A model generated the notes under the pieces. It ran no database searches. It was not told where the DNA came from and worked only from the letters and a program-made list of their open reading frames with translations. The translations under genes were made by a program, and so were the position numbers. Shown piece by piece: positions 45,473 through 56,777 of a stretch of DNA of 64,000 bases (within the stretch, counting starts at the first letter, position 1; each line of letters starts with the position of its first letter). The DNA is taken from assembly GCA_029851415.1 (NCBI GenBank), contig CM056742.1, positions 189,577,344 through 189,641,343 of the forward strand. Direction: 5' to 3'. The stretch is from Eretmocerus hayati. Its lineage: Eukaryota; Arthropoda; Insecta; Hymenoptera; Aphelinidae.

Positions 45473-45875
45473 TCAGTGCTACAGATTTTGAATATATGCC
45501 ATCAACACATCTGAAGGTGTACATAGCACTGAACGTGTGAACCAAACGTGGGTCGGAATTGCGTAGAGTTCCAATCTTGATTTGTGCTTGTTCACTTTCA
45601 CAAATCGTGCCAAAGCATGGATTGAAACTGCGTTCCCCCAGAATCCGAATGTGTACGTTGAGAGTTGATAACTATGATTTTTACTAAAATTTTTTTAGTA
45701 TATCGAGTACAATCATTCTGGGCCTAGACTATGACATGTTTCATGTTTCCTTTGTTCCAGTCGGATAATAGTAATTGTTCAAAATCTCTTTTTGTCTCTG
45801 TCCATTGAAATTATGATAAGCATATGAGATAGCGATCGGATGAAATTCTCGCATCAAGCGATTAGATCATGTCAA
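45473..45875. other. Non-coding stretch, nothing assigned
   Basis: No gene or repeat was recognised. Confidence 0.4.
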
Positions 45876-46200
45876 AACCCCCCATAGCTTAGGTGCTCCA
45901 CATACTCAGGATAAAAGAATGGATTTTGGTACTAGGAAACAAGATCTTAAAAATCTCAGTCTGAAAACGATACGAATCGGTTATTCTCGAGGAAGGAGAG
46001 CTGGTAAATCATTGGTCTCATCTCGGGGATTGAGGGAGAAAGTGTTCCAGACACACGATAGATTTTGGCGAAAGGATCAAGATCATATCAGTTTCATCAA
46101 GATTAGGGATGTTTCGTTGAAAAATATTTCGATTGAAATGGAAAATTTCATTGAAACTTGACTGTACTGAAAACAACCCTTTCTCCATAGAGCAAACAAA
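45876..46200. repeat. Dispersed repeat, copy C (partial)
   Basis: It contains CCATAGCTTAGGTG, CACGATAGATTTTGGCGAAA and a CCTTTCTCCATAGAG block that align with about 1,217-1,700 and with the 3' part of copy B. It lacks the 317-bp tandem unit. Confidence 0.55.
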
Positions 46201-47221
46201 AAATGAGATACATACTGTGGATCCAGTGAAACATAAATCAAACCAAATGCGTATTTGCATGCCTTCAGATATACACCTCCAAGTCGAGAAATGTGATCTC
46301 GCTCCTTGGGTACAGCAGATTCGCACTCGCAAATTCAGTTCATTCGCAAACTGGGGGAGCCCTCTGTTGCGCGTGAGAAACATCATGGTAGGACATACGG
46401 ATGGGGCAAAGGGAGCTACTTTACCGTGAAGCTTTATCACGCGAGTTCGCAACAAAATACGGAAATTGAGAATGACCAATGACCCATTTTGCAGTCATAA
46501 TTGATCTCGTGGTTTGGATGAATCCTATATTGCATTGACAATTATTCAGATGTGGAAAAATCTACCTTATCATACTTTGCATTGTGAAACGATATCACCT
46601 AGTTTGTACAGATTCCGTTGTGTTGCGGCACGGGTACAGTGAGAGATTCTTACTTCTCTCTCAAAAAGACTCATTTTCTCACCATATTATTAGTCATCCT
46701 GCGCATCGTACTAGTACATTGTCACTCACTGTATGCATGGGAAGGAGGATGAATGAATTTGAATATAGCTTCATCGTGGATAATGATTTGATTGTTTTTC
46801 CAAATATTTTTCCGGAATTACAATCACAAACAGTTGTTTTGTAATCATTGTACCCGCTATGGGATTCTAGTGTACTTGCTGTTTAGGCTTTTTATCGAAT
46901 AAAAGATATCCATCATATTACCAGGGTCAGACATCCATCACTTCAACGTCTCGATTTTCAAAACGATCGCAGAATGGATCGCTTGCGATCGATACTTCTT
47001 CCCTGTCAAGATGTGATGCAATACTGGACGTGAATTTCACACAACTCATTTCATAATAATTTAGCAGTTTGTTTTCTCATTCTCTACTCCCTTGTTAATG
47101 GATTGATTAATTCGTAATTCCAATCACACTGGAAATTCTGAGTAATTAAATGACCTCAGCTACTGTTCGATTTGGATTTTCCATTCGCAGTAATTGCAGC
47201 TTCCTTACGACGGGCTGACTG
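46201..47221. other. Non-coding stretch, nothing assigned
   Basis: No gene is supported. A minus-strand 153-codon frame (46,018-46,479) overlaps the dispersed repeat and shows no domain. Confidence 0.35.
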
Positions 47222-47924
47222 AGGTAAGTTCACCCAACACGCTTTCCCTTGAGCAATTTTGCCAGCAATTTTGATCCTCTTCAATCTTTTCCAACCTGTT
47301 TGGCTCAGTTTGCGGCTTGTCCCAAGACTATTCAACGAGCTGAGGTAAATCCGATTGTAACAAACCAGAATCAAGCTATCGCAAATTACCCAAAAATGGT
47401 TTTCGTGAGTTTGCGAAAGGGTGTACCTAATGTTTTTATCGGCGAGCAACCACATTTAGAGCTTTCCGTTGGTCCAAAAACACTAATTTCGTGGTTGAAT
47501 GAGTCATATTGCACACCTTTTTGAAGCAGTATAGAGGCATTTCGGGTATACACCATCTTATCCAAAGTGTTTTGCAAGCAATCTCCGTATTTTTATCCCA
47601 AAATTGCTCCAAATCAAAGTTTTTCATTTCCCGAAAACGATTTTTGGGAGTCTTGAAAGAAGGAATCGAATGCGTTGAAGTACGTTGAGATTGGTTGAAC
47701 CAAAAATGTTTTGCACCGGTCTCACTGAACGTTGTTTTCTCGGCGATATCTTATAGCTGCAAGAGCAAAATATGCGAATTCGACACTGAATTTTGTGGGA
47801 TACGCAGAATTCGTTCACGGCTGATCCAAGCCATCAATTTCACATATTTTGACATAAAAAACGTAAAAAAAGTTGCTTAAAGGTCAACAATGGGCATATG
47901 GTGGCATGTTGAGTACACTGACTT
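47222..47924. mobile_element. GTACCCAAC-family TIR element, copy 3 (diverged)
   Basis: The left end AGGTAAGTTCACCCAACACG and right end GGCATGTTGAGTACACTGAC are imperfect inverted repeats matching the termini of copies at 38,116 and 49,381. TA flanks have decayed. The element is about 703 bp and non-coding. Confidence 0.6.
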
Positions 47925-48560
47925 GAGTTAAGATGAGTCAAAAAAGTATCATAGTGTTCAATTTTGTTCAGTGTCTCTTTGCATCACTGACGAATCCGGA
48001 ATCAACTCCCATGCCGAGCGGGAGTGTTCAACGAGCGAGAGGGCGTCTGGCTTTAATTAAACTTTTGGGCTCTCACTATGGACCCGTCTACCGACATTTG
48101 TTAATCGAACGAAACTCGAGCGAAACTCGTATATGGCACGATGCTACACTGCATTGAGGCAGCTCGCCCCCTTGCCAAGCATAATGATGGCTTTGTAGGG
48201 TAGTGTCGACGAGATTGTGCCGAGTTCCGGATATGCATCGATTTCCGCGAAAATTCTCACGCCCGACTGCGGACAACTGGATTTGGCAAGTGTATTCGGT
48301 GCTCAAATGAGTGCTGTTGATGCTGGCTCAGCGCCTGCTGCTATTGCCCTCGAGGAAATTCACAATTTAGCTCGCACTTTTTGCCCTTTCGCATCGATGC
48401 AGCTCGTGTAGTTGTCCGTGTATCTAGAACTAAAACGAGCATTTTCCATATCCGAGCAGAGATATGCCCAGGCTGAGATGGTTATCGATGCGCTACTTCA
48501 CAGTGTAGCCTAGAATTGCTGCTTAGCTGGCAAGCAGTGTCATGGAGCACGGGAACTTAA
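47925..48560. other. Non-coding stretch, nothing assigned
   Basis: No supported gene or repeat before the TTAA target of the large transposon (48,557-48,560). Confidence 0.4.
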
Positions 48561-48580
48561 GGCGATGCGGTCACCGTGCA
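48561..48580 (+). repeat. Left TIR of the TTAA element
   Basis: GGCGATGCGGTCACCGTGCA, exactly inverted at 55,039-55,058 and preceded by TTAA. Confidence 0.9.
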
Positions 48581-48590
48581 CGCTGAAATT

Positions 48591-48726
48591 TGTTCACAGA
48601 ACTCTCAAAATCTTTTCCGTTATGGGCTAAATGACGAGTTATCCAGGCTTTATTATCATCTAACTTGGCCTGGATAACTCTTCATTTGGCCCAAATCGGA
48701 CTAGATTTTGAGAGTTTTGTGAACGA
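48591..48726. mobile_element. Small hairpin MITE in the left end
   Basis: TTCACAGAACTCTCAAAATC and GATTTTGAGAGTTTTGTGAA bracket about 130 bp. Inner stems GACGAGTTATCCAGGC and GCCTGGATAACTCTTC also pair. The right end of the large element lacks this sequence, which fits a later insertion. Confidence 0.7.
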
Positions 48727-48988
48727 AAATGTGCCAATTTGTAGGTTAGAAAGTACCCGCGGGCAAGTTATTCTCGTTTATTAGTGATAGTCTTGCACAG
48801 TTGGCCTGAACTGACTTTAACCCAAAGGTGCGTGCCCCTCAGAATTGATTTTTCTCACTTCAAGTACATGGAAAATGGAAGTTTTTCCCGCAAGAATGAA
48901 AATCTTTGGTCGAGCCGTTTTTCAAAAAAGTCAAGTTAACTGGTTTTCATTGGAATTTCCGTACTAATCTATCCATACTCGATAAAAA

Positions 48989-49380
48989 TAATTAAAAAAA
49001 AATAATTTTAAAAATTCGCTTTTATGAACATAATAGCGACGCAAAATGTGAAAATAATCTTGAATCTCCTTTCTGCATCTGTAGCATAGATGTTGGCTAA
49101 GTTTACTGACTTACATGCTCCAAGATATTCATGATTTTAGGAATAAATATGATGCAAGCGTGGGTTATCAACTGGATTCATCAACAGTAGTCTTCATGAT
49201 GTAACCCACGCTTTTATCATATTTATTCCTAAAATCATGAATATCTTGGAGCATGTAAGTCAGTAAACTTAGCCAACATCTATGCTACAGATGCAGAAAG
49301 GAGATTCAAGATTATTTTCACATTTTGCGTCGCTATTATGTTCATAAAAGCGAATTTTTAAAATTATTTTTTTTTAATTA
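48989..49380. mobile_element. Near-perfect foldback MITE (392 bp)
   Basis: Arms 48,989-49,167 and 49,202-49,380 are almost identical reverse complements of 179 bp with a 34-bp loop. Only one or two differences were seen, near AAGCGTGGGTTA. The arms start TAATTAAAAAAAAATAATTT. Such high arm identity implies recent origin or ongoing homogenisation. It is non-coding. Confidence 0.9.
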
Positions 49381-50778
49381 AGGTAAGTGTACCCAACATG
49401 CCCCCTGTACCCAACATGCCCCCATATGCCGATCTCAGAACTGGGCACTCGAGGACCTCCCTGCAATTTTTTTTTACGTTTGTTATGTTAAAATATGAGA
49501 AAACTAATGATTTGGAGCGAACCGGAATGATTTCTGCGTCTCCCAGAAAATATAAATTGAGTTTTTGCATTTTTCGTGTTTGCACACCTAAGAAATTGCC
49601 TTTATTCAAACCTCTGCCAAATTGTTTTGATTCAACCAATCTTGACGTACCTTAGCGCATTTGATTCCTTGTTCCAAGACCTTCAAAATCCTTTTTACAG
49701 CGTTGCAAAATTTTAATCTGGAGCGATTTCATGAGCAAAATACGGAGGCAAGTTGAAAACGAGGGGGTGTACCCAACATGCCCCCATCCGTCCGATTCCA
49801 CAAGAGAGCTCCTGCAGTCCGCTGCTGTCGGGCTATACGTTTGTACATCAAACTAGAACCGCTCCTGGGGCTTTTCACGATTCTTTTCAAGCTCTTCTCG
49901 ATCATATATCTGAGCATTATCTCGCGAGAAAAAATACTTGACATGAGCGATGTTGTGTCCTACAACTGCGGGATAATTTTTTCATTTTTTACATTTTATT
50001 TGTGAAACCTCATGAGTTACCTGACATTAATGTGATTATTATTGTTTTTAAAGGTATTACATGTTGATCATTGACGAAAAAGTGCTTTAATTTTTGTTGA
50101 AAGATATCTCGTGCTGAATGCAAGAGACATGTTTTGGTGAATTTGATGTAGCGTTGCTAGCCACAATGCTAAATAATGATTTGAAATATAGTCACAGATA
50201 TTGTGTATTTTAATTTGTATCCTTTATTGTTATTTCTTTGACCCTTACGAGGAAACAATAATTCAAAGTCATGTATTTTTTAAAATAAATTATCGTCTTA
50301 CTGATCTCTTGCCTTCTTGAATGAAATTTAGCGTGAAAAGAATCAAAACTGAGCGTCTATAAAGATACGCTTTTTCCGTGGGACTTTTCGAAATGCATAT
50401 TCAATTATTTTGCCAAGCAGCATCTGTCACTGAAGATTCATCTTTTCCAATCGTACAATACGTCACATTCTACCCATTGGATATCGCTCAGACTCCGAAG
50501 GCAGACAGCTGTGAGCGTTAAGAATCTTGGCGCCGACTATGATCGCAGAGAAGAATGGGGGCATGTTGGGTACACCCCCTCGCGAACTCCCAAAAAAACA
50601 CCTTTTGCGAGAATTAAGATTACTCGGCTGTAGTTGGTCAAAATTCAACGTATGTTAAATCATTTTGAAGGTTTTTTTTCAAGCTTCAAAATGAGCTAAA
50701 GTACGTCAAAAAATATTGAGATGGGCCAAAGTTATGGGCAAAATGGCTTAAGGGGGGGCATGTTGGGTACACTTACCT
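49381..50778. mobile_element. GTACCCAAC-family TIR element, copy 4 (1,398 bp, TA target)
   Basis: It starts AGGTAAGTGTACCCAACATG and ends with the inverted counterpart, with TA at 49,379-49,380 and 50,779-50,780. The motif GTACCCAACATGCCCCC occurs at 49,389, 49,407 and 49,771 forward and near 50,556 and 50,753 in reverse, the same order as in the 38.1-kb copy. It is about 565 bp longer than that copy, apparently from extra sequence between 49,810 and 50,550. The left TA is the terminal TA of the adjoining foldback. Confidence 0.85.
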
Positions 50779-50780
50779 TA

Positions 50781-52335
50781 TTTTATTTTCATATTTTTAG
50801 TTCATCTCTAATCATTTAAAATGGACCATGATTCCAAAAATTTAATATCAGGCAAAAGCTTTGGATAATCTTTGAAATTCCTCTGGCTGATTATAATGAA
50901 GAGATGTGTTCATCCCTGCATAAGTATTGGGATAAGAAGGGCTGTAGAGTACAAATGGATCAGTAAGGAGTAGAGCGATCAGCCATCGTTGATCCCAAAT
51001 TATGCTTCTTGTCATGTACAGCAAACCGGTAACTTTGTAATGAATGCCAAGTTATTGGCAAATCAAATTCAGGAGGCTGTATATAGCTTATTGACAACAT
51101 CAGTATATCTCTATCAATTAATATTCCATAATATTTTACAAGTCAGAGCTCAATCATGAATAGGGATATCTGCTAATTCTAATCAGTCGAGCGATGCTTC
51201 ATACTTGTAAGAAACTGAATAATCCTTGAGCCCTCTATGCCTGCTGATACCGCACTAATACTTTGTTATTAGTGTTGCAGAATTGTAAACATCTACACAG
51301 AAACCATTGGAGTGGTGGAATTTAGTTGAAAATGACTGCTAAATTTTTGTAATGGATGTGTCAATGGTAAAAAGCATCCTCAGGAGTGTAAACGAACCAG
51401 CACTTGATACGCATGGAACTATTGTAACTGTTCACAACATAAATGGTCTACTCGATCACTAATCTGGAGTTCTGAACAATGGCATACTTAATTAACATTT
51501 AGGAGAGAGATTGATGTCAGGTACTAATCAAGTGACACACAGTGTCTCATGAAATACAATTCATCACTCTGTTACTGCTTGATCAAAACTGTGACTTGAT
51601 TTCTCCACCGTATGCAAAACTTGATTGCGTACTAGAAAATTTAGCTCCTCACAGCTATATGACAAAATATAGAACCATCAATCACCTGTCAGTAATTCTA
51701 CTGGTCTAAACATTTGTTTCTAATACTCTTCTCAATTTATTGACACTGTTCACAAATTTATCTACAAATTGATGAAGATGAGATTCATCGCAGGATAGAT
51801 CAAGAACTGAAACACATACCTAAATGAAATCACTTCATAACACAAAATATCTGCACTGAGCTGCAATCTGCAACAGCATCACATAACACGGTTGAAGAAT
51901 CGTAGAGGTTATGGGTATGTAATTTTCGCAGGCCGGTGGGCGAGAGCATTGCTTTATGGCCCTTTATACCGTAATCACGGTAATCACTGATGATCATTTA
52001 TTGAAGTACTATTACGTACTCATCATGCGCAAATTAGAGAGATAACGAGGATCTCTCAGCATCTCCGGCTGATCGGCTGATGTGCTATATATGTGCTCTG
52101 CTCACAGCTGTGAGTTGTGACACCTCATAGATTCTTTCTCTACTGTTCTCTACATGCTCTCCCCTTGATCCTGCGCACAAAGCCGCGTTTGCGTTTACAC
52201 AATGTTAAATCGCGCATCAGAGCATTCAGAGCCTCGACACCAACACAACTATACCAAAGTGTGTCAATGACACGCCTCACACAAAGTTCCCCGACAGAAA
52301 TCTTGTCTCCGCGCGCCCGAGTGCAATAAAAGCGA
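50781..52335. other. Non-coding stretch inside the large transposon
   Basis: No gene was recognised. ATAAAAAT flanks the whole 3.3-kb insertion (48,982-48,989 and 52,336-52,343), which may be an 8-bp target duplication, but no matching TIRs were found for it. Confidence 0.4.
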
Positions 52336-52343
52336 ATAAAAAT

Positions 52344-52448
52344 GCAATTGTCTCCCTCACAATTATTCCTAATTACATTGGAACACGCTAAAATACATCA
52401 AAAAGATAGTTTTCAGAAACGGATTTATAGTAAAGGCGAATATCCATG
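52344..52448 (+). repeat. Displaced inner part of the left subterminal inverted repeat
   Basis: GCAATTGTCTCCCTCACAAT and the following 85 bp are the near-exact reverse complement of 54,610-54,714. They continue the pairing that breaks off at 48,989. Confidence 0.85.
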
Positions 52449-52785
52449 GTCCCACGATGCCGAGAGACGAGCAATAATGTCGCACGGACTCTAGTTCAAA
52501 GGTCCTTGTTCCTCCGAATTTCTCCTTTTATCTTCAAGTACGTGATCAATGTAAGTTATTTCCCGCTAGAATCAGAATAGTCGGCGGAGCTATAATCGAG
52601 AAATCGATCAGATTAAAATATCTTGAATCTTGATTTCGCCATTAATTCGAGGATAATCAAGGATGAGCTGTCCCATCGACCTCTGATACATGTTTGCGTG
52701 GATCACTATTTTCTAGGAAGTATGGATCAACAATAATCAATGCTCGAAATTTCATAACAAAGAACTCTCTTCAGAGTGGAACAAT

Positions 52786-52791
52786 TTTATT
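52786..52791 (-). terminator. Poly(A) signal for the transposase-like gene
   Basis: TTTATT on the plus strand reads AATAAA on the minus strand, about 17 bp beyond the TGA stop at 52,808-52,810. Confidence 0.55.
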
Positions 52792-52807
52792 ATCAATAAA
52801 TTACAAT

Positions 52808-54323
52808 TCAAATGTGCATACTGTTGTACACACACAAAGATCTAACAAGTTTCTCTTTATACTGAGGATTCGATTTCGCACACTTGTAATTTTTCCATGT
52901 TAAGTTGAAGTCGAAATGTGCCGATTCCATGGATTGCTCACTATAGAATCCGAGGCCCATCTTCTTCATCTCACAAAACTGTTGAATGTGGAAGAATACT
53001 GAATGAACTTTCGGGGTAACTGGAATCTCCAACTCTAAATAGCTCTTTCGAAAGGTTCCTATACACGATTTGTAACTCGTTTTCAGCTCATTCCCAAAAC
53101 ACGAACTCACTACCTCCCTGAAATCCTTGAATGACTGAGCAAATCTCTTGATGCAGGGATGATTTGGAGCCTGGAGTAGATCAACATTTTCTAGCAATTT
53201 TTTGCAAGAATTCCCTTTGAAAGCGGGACAACCTCGAGTTATCTCACGAAGAACATGGCAAGCGTTTGCCCAAGCCAGAGATTCTGCTTCAGAATATTTT
53301 ATCATGTGCATGAAAATAAAATCGACTACGCTAATCATTAAATGTAACTCTGGCGTAGAAACAAGCTCGATCAACTGAGTTTTCTTATCTTTACTTAACA
53401 ATGGCGGGTTCTTACAGCTCATATACTCTTTGGCATTTTTGTCGAGAGCCCCAGATTTGGCCCATTCGCGGTAGTTTGATAAAATATTACCGATGGTTCT
53501 AGACTTGCCACATAAACATAACTCATCTTTTTTTGCTTCACACCATGTACAGGGGAATTGACTACTGTGAGAACCAATCCCTGCGAGAATATTTGCCAAT
53601 TTCAAATCGGTTGCTATAGTGCTCTCCAAGGCATCCAATTTCATAATAGACCAAAGCAGTGCGACATTCTCATAATTCTCTTGCGTTTTAGGTGCTATAG
53701 CTATTATAAATAACTTTTTTACTCCAGTATCTTTGAATTTTTTGGAAGTAACTTCATCGTTGAATGTACGGCGTTTTTCAGCGCAAGGTTCGAATAGATT
53801 GTCTAAACCTTGTATCGAAAGGCAAATTTTTAGTGATCCTTGACCACCATCTATTCCTATTTTTGCGTGGACATCTGATACTTGTCTTCGTTCTTCAATA
53901 AATTCTATGAACGTTACAACATACTTGCAATAAACAGCATACTCTGAAGATTCTGAGATCTCCAGAAATATTTGGAAGGGTAATCCGAGCAATTTTGCAT
54001 AGTTCACAGTCGCAAGGCAAACCATTTTTGGATCGTGTTTTAATTTGCTTGAACTTGGAATAGTCCAGGAGCTTCCGTTGTATCTGATTAGTTCGCTTAG
54101 CTCGATTCACGTTCCTCTCACACGAACTGCATAGATCTGCGGGTATACTGTTGTCATCTCTGTATGTCTGATATAAGCTTTCAAAATCACTTTTCAGTTT
54201 CAGTTCTAGAAGATACATAACTTTCTGTTTACGCAAACAGAGAACGCAAATTTTAAGACGATTCTCATCGTGTGTCAATGCGTGGTCTTTCGACATATTG
54301 TAGATTTCATTTGAGTGTTCCAC
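52808..54323 (-). pseudogene. Transposase-like gene of the TTAA element, split by a frameshift
   Basis: Two overlapping minus-strand frames make up the gene. The 5' frame (54,323 to about 53,895, 142 codons) holds cysteine pairs typical of a zinc-binding N-terminus: CVLC, LCSSC and CDCELC. The 3' frame (54,025-52,808, 405 codons) has a conserved-looking core: IGIDGGQGSLKICL near residue 94, CTWCEAKK near 183, ELHLMISVVDFIF near 250 and YSEQSMESAHFDFNLTWKNY near 370. Acidic residues in the first, third and fourth blocks are plausible DDE-type catalytic positions, and the CxxC between them recalls RAG1/Transib-like cores, but this is inference. Frames switch within 53,895-54,025, so either a one-base indel inactivates it or a short intron was missed. 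The N-terminus sits just inside the right subterminal repeat and an AATAAA follows the stop. The family name is uncertain; the TTAA flanks favour Kolobok. Confidence 0.7.
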
Positions 54324-54609
54324 AGCTAACTGAATAACGTGAGTGAAGGAATTTCGTCCCGCAAAATTCTTATCGATTGATTTTCAGAAAATTGGCATTC
54401 CGAGAATAATTCGAGCGCCGAGCGGAGAAATTCCCCCACGCGACGATCATAGGGAGAGTATCGGGGGGGGGGGGGGAGCTTCCAAGTGTACACTTAAAGC
54501 TCGTAGATATACTTACCACAGGTATAGATAATAACAATCAGACTCCCGTGTTTGTGTTAACAAATTCGACGTGAACGTTCAATACGTGTCGTATACGATG
54601 AGCACTACA

Positions 54610-54903
54610 CATGGATATTCGCCTTGACTATAAAATCGTTTCTGAAAACTATCTTTTTGATGTATTTTAACGTGTTCCAATGTAATTAGGAATAATTGTG
54701 AGGGAGACAATTGCATTTTTATCGAGTATGGATAGATTAGTACGGAAATTCCAATGAAAACCAGTTAACTTGACTTTTTTGAAAAACGGCTCGATTAAAG
54801 ATTTTCATTCTCGCGGGAAAAACTTCCATTTTCCATGTACTTGAAGTGAGAAAAATCAATTCTGAGGGGCACGCACCTTTGGGTTGAAGTCAGTTCAGGC
54901 CAA
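54610..54903 (-). repeat. Right subterminal inverted repeat of the TTAA element
   Basis: About 294 bp, inverted relative to 48,801-48,989 and 52,344-52,448 with few differences. Between it and the terminal 20 bp the two ends of the transposon are unrelated. Confidence 0.85.
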
Positions 54904-55038
54904 CCGTGCTTGTGATTGGTGACAAATAATGAGTTGTCCACCACAATTCAAATGATAATACGTAATGGACAAATCGTCTCCAACTTCGTTTTGTGAAAAT
55001 TTTTTGATTGACATCCAAATAAGATATAATTTCCGGGT

Positions 55039-55058
55039 TGCACGGTGACCGCATCGCC
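55039..55058 (-). repeat. Right TIR of the TTAA element
   Basis: Exact reverse complement of 48,561-48,580, followed by TTAA at 55,059-55,062. Confidence 0.9.
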
Positions 55059-55062
55059 TTAA

Positions 55063-56777
55063 AATTAAGAGAAACGACTCTTTTCGAATTACATGGAGCG
55101 AGGTTTTCTAATTCATGTGCTGACCTGATGTTGGATTTTTTTGTAGATGGCGATATCTTGAACCGGACATCTTGCATTGTCTGCTGTTGTCTTTCGGAGA
55201 ATATTTCCTACGATATCTCACTGAAAGGACATAACCCTTGAAATTAGATTAATTTTCTAGAATGTAGTGTTACAAGGTTAAGAGGTTTGTTGTGATTCAA
55301 TACAATTTTCATCTGACTCAAGGAATCCCGTACAGTGCTTAATGTTGTAATCGATGATTTAACGATGAGAATGTGTCTCATGGATGCCCAATAGACTGCG
55401 ACTTTGGGTGTTTCGCTTGTGCGATTGGTCGATCTCATATTTCAAGATGTAGGATCGGTGTCCCGATGGCGATCCTCCTTGGAATAAGACTTCTTTCTGT
55501 GCTAGAATGGAGAACTTGGTTGACTCCGTTAATGACAAATCGTACACATTGATATTCTTGGGAGATATAGTCTGCTTCACGTGCTTCAGGTAGCACACGG
55601 AATGTCAGATGCAGATTTTCAAGAACAAACAAATTAAACATTCCATGTGTGAAACTCTGGCAAAACAGTCATAAATCACCATGACTACTGATTTGAGCTC
55701 AGTAGTTGCAGATAACAAAGCCTACTCTGTCGTCAGTAGTATCTCCAACATCTCGTTGTGCCAATCAACCAGTTTGCCATCATGTTCGAATATTTTTGCG
55801 TTGAGATTTTGGTGCCTGATATTTTCTTGTATCTTATTGAGCGCGATTAGTAGTTTAATAGTTCAGTTTCTTGCATTTGTAATCAATCATACACGAAAAA
55901 CAGGAATAATGCGTGCAACATTCTGACAATGATACCAGGAATTTTTATCATGATGTGCCTGCAATTCTAAATGAGTAACAATCACAGAATCAGAGGAACA
56001 CAGTGACTCACCTTGCCCCAATATGTCCTGTCAACTCGGAAATGCATATTCTCTCTGGACATTCACTGCATCGGTGGGACACCTTCATGCGTGCTTCACT
56101 TGCATCAATATTTCTCCTATCTTCATTTGTAGTTCCTGAAATGTTATCGGTAAACTAGAGTAGCTTTGGGTTGATTGTGTGATATACGATGATAATGTGC
56201 TACCACCGAGATAAGTTGTGACATTTCCGGGAATGGTTGCTGATTTCTGGAGCTTGTTCACTGTGCAAGTAAGAAAATGAGCTGTACCGTTTGTGTGCGA
56301 GAGAAGACATTTCCATAATCGAATAGTTCATGTATCTTGAGTAGTTCGACATTAGGTGGATATTTCGAAAAATTCATTGGAACCACCTAACGATACGAGA
56401 TACTCCGAATTTCACCAAAATGGCAACAGAATCTGCATCATTTTGTAAGTTTTCTCTGACTTTTTGAGCTCTATAGAATTACTTTCCCACATTCCCACTT
56501 TTTCTATGATATAGTGATATATTTAGTATATATTTTCTATGATATATTTAGAGTTCCAAATGTGCCAAGTTAATGTCTACCTTACCAACCTTGAAGACTC
56601 AGAACAATGAGTCCAATTAGATTTACTACAATCAATAAGAAAATTAATGAACCGATTCCAAATGCCTCCGCTACGAAAATATTGACCAGTCAGTACTTAC
56701 GACTCCCGGCATGTAACATGATATTACTCCCAACGAATGATACGTCTCTAATTGGTGATTCATTCCCCCGATTCCAG
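55063..56777. other. Upstream region of the SLC17 gene, nothing assigned
   Basis: No repeat with a partner was recognised except a short local duplication of TTTCTATGATATA near 56,500-56,560. The transporter's first coding exon and promoter should lie here or further upstream, but I could not identify them. Confidence 0.4.

Larger units (their letters stand above)
48561..55058 (-). mobile_element. 6.5-kb TTAA-flanked DNA transposon with nested elements
   Basis: Both ends carry the same perfect 20-bp TIR, GGCGATGCGGTCACCGTGCA (48,561-48,580, inverted at 55,039-55,058), directly flanked by TTAA (48,557-48,560 and 55,059-55,062). Long subterminal inverted repeats lie further in: 54,610-54,903 pairs with 48,801-48,989 plus 52,344-52,448, so the left one is split by a 3.3-kb insertion. 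A transposase-like gene runs leftward from near the right end. TTAA targets are used by the piggyBac and Kolobok superfamilies. The TIR and protein do not look like piggyBac, so Kolobok or an unnamed group is the better guess. Confidence 0.85.

Noticed and set aside
48982..52343. ATAAAAAT repeats as proof of a hAT insertion
   Set aside because: The 8-bp direct repeat is AT-only, and the bounded segment has no hAT-like terminal repeats. It is kept only as a possible insertion scar.
54462..54476. G runs (also near 13,637, 31,275, 44,935 and a C run at 41,067)
   Set aside because: Homopolymers with no shared flanks. They may include sequencing or polymorphic length error.
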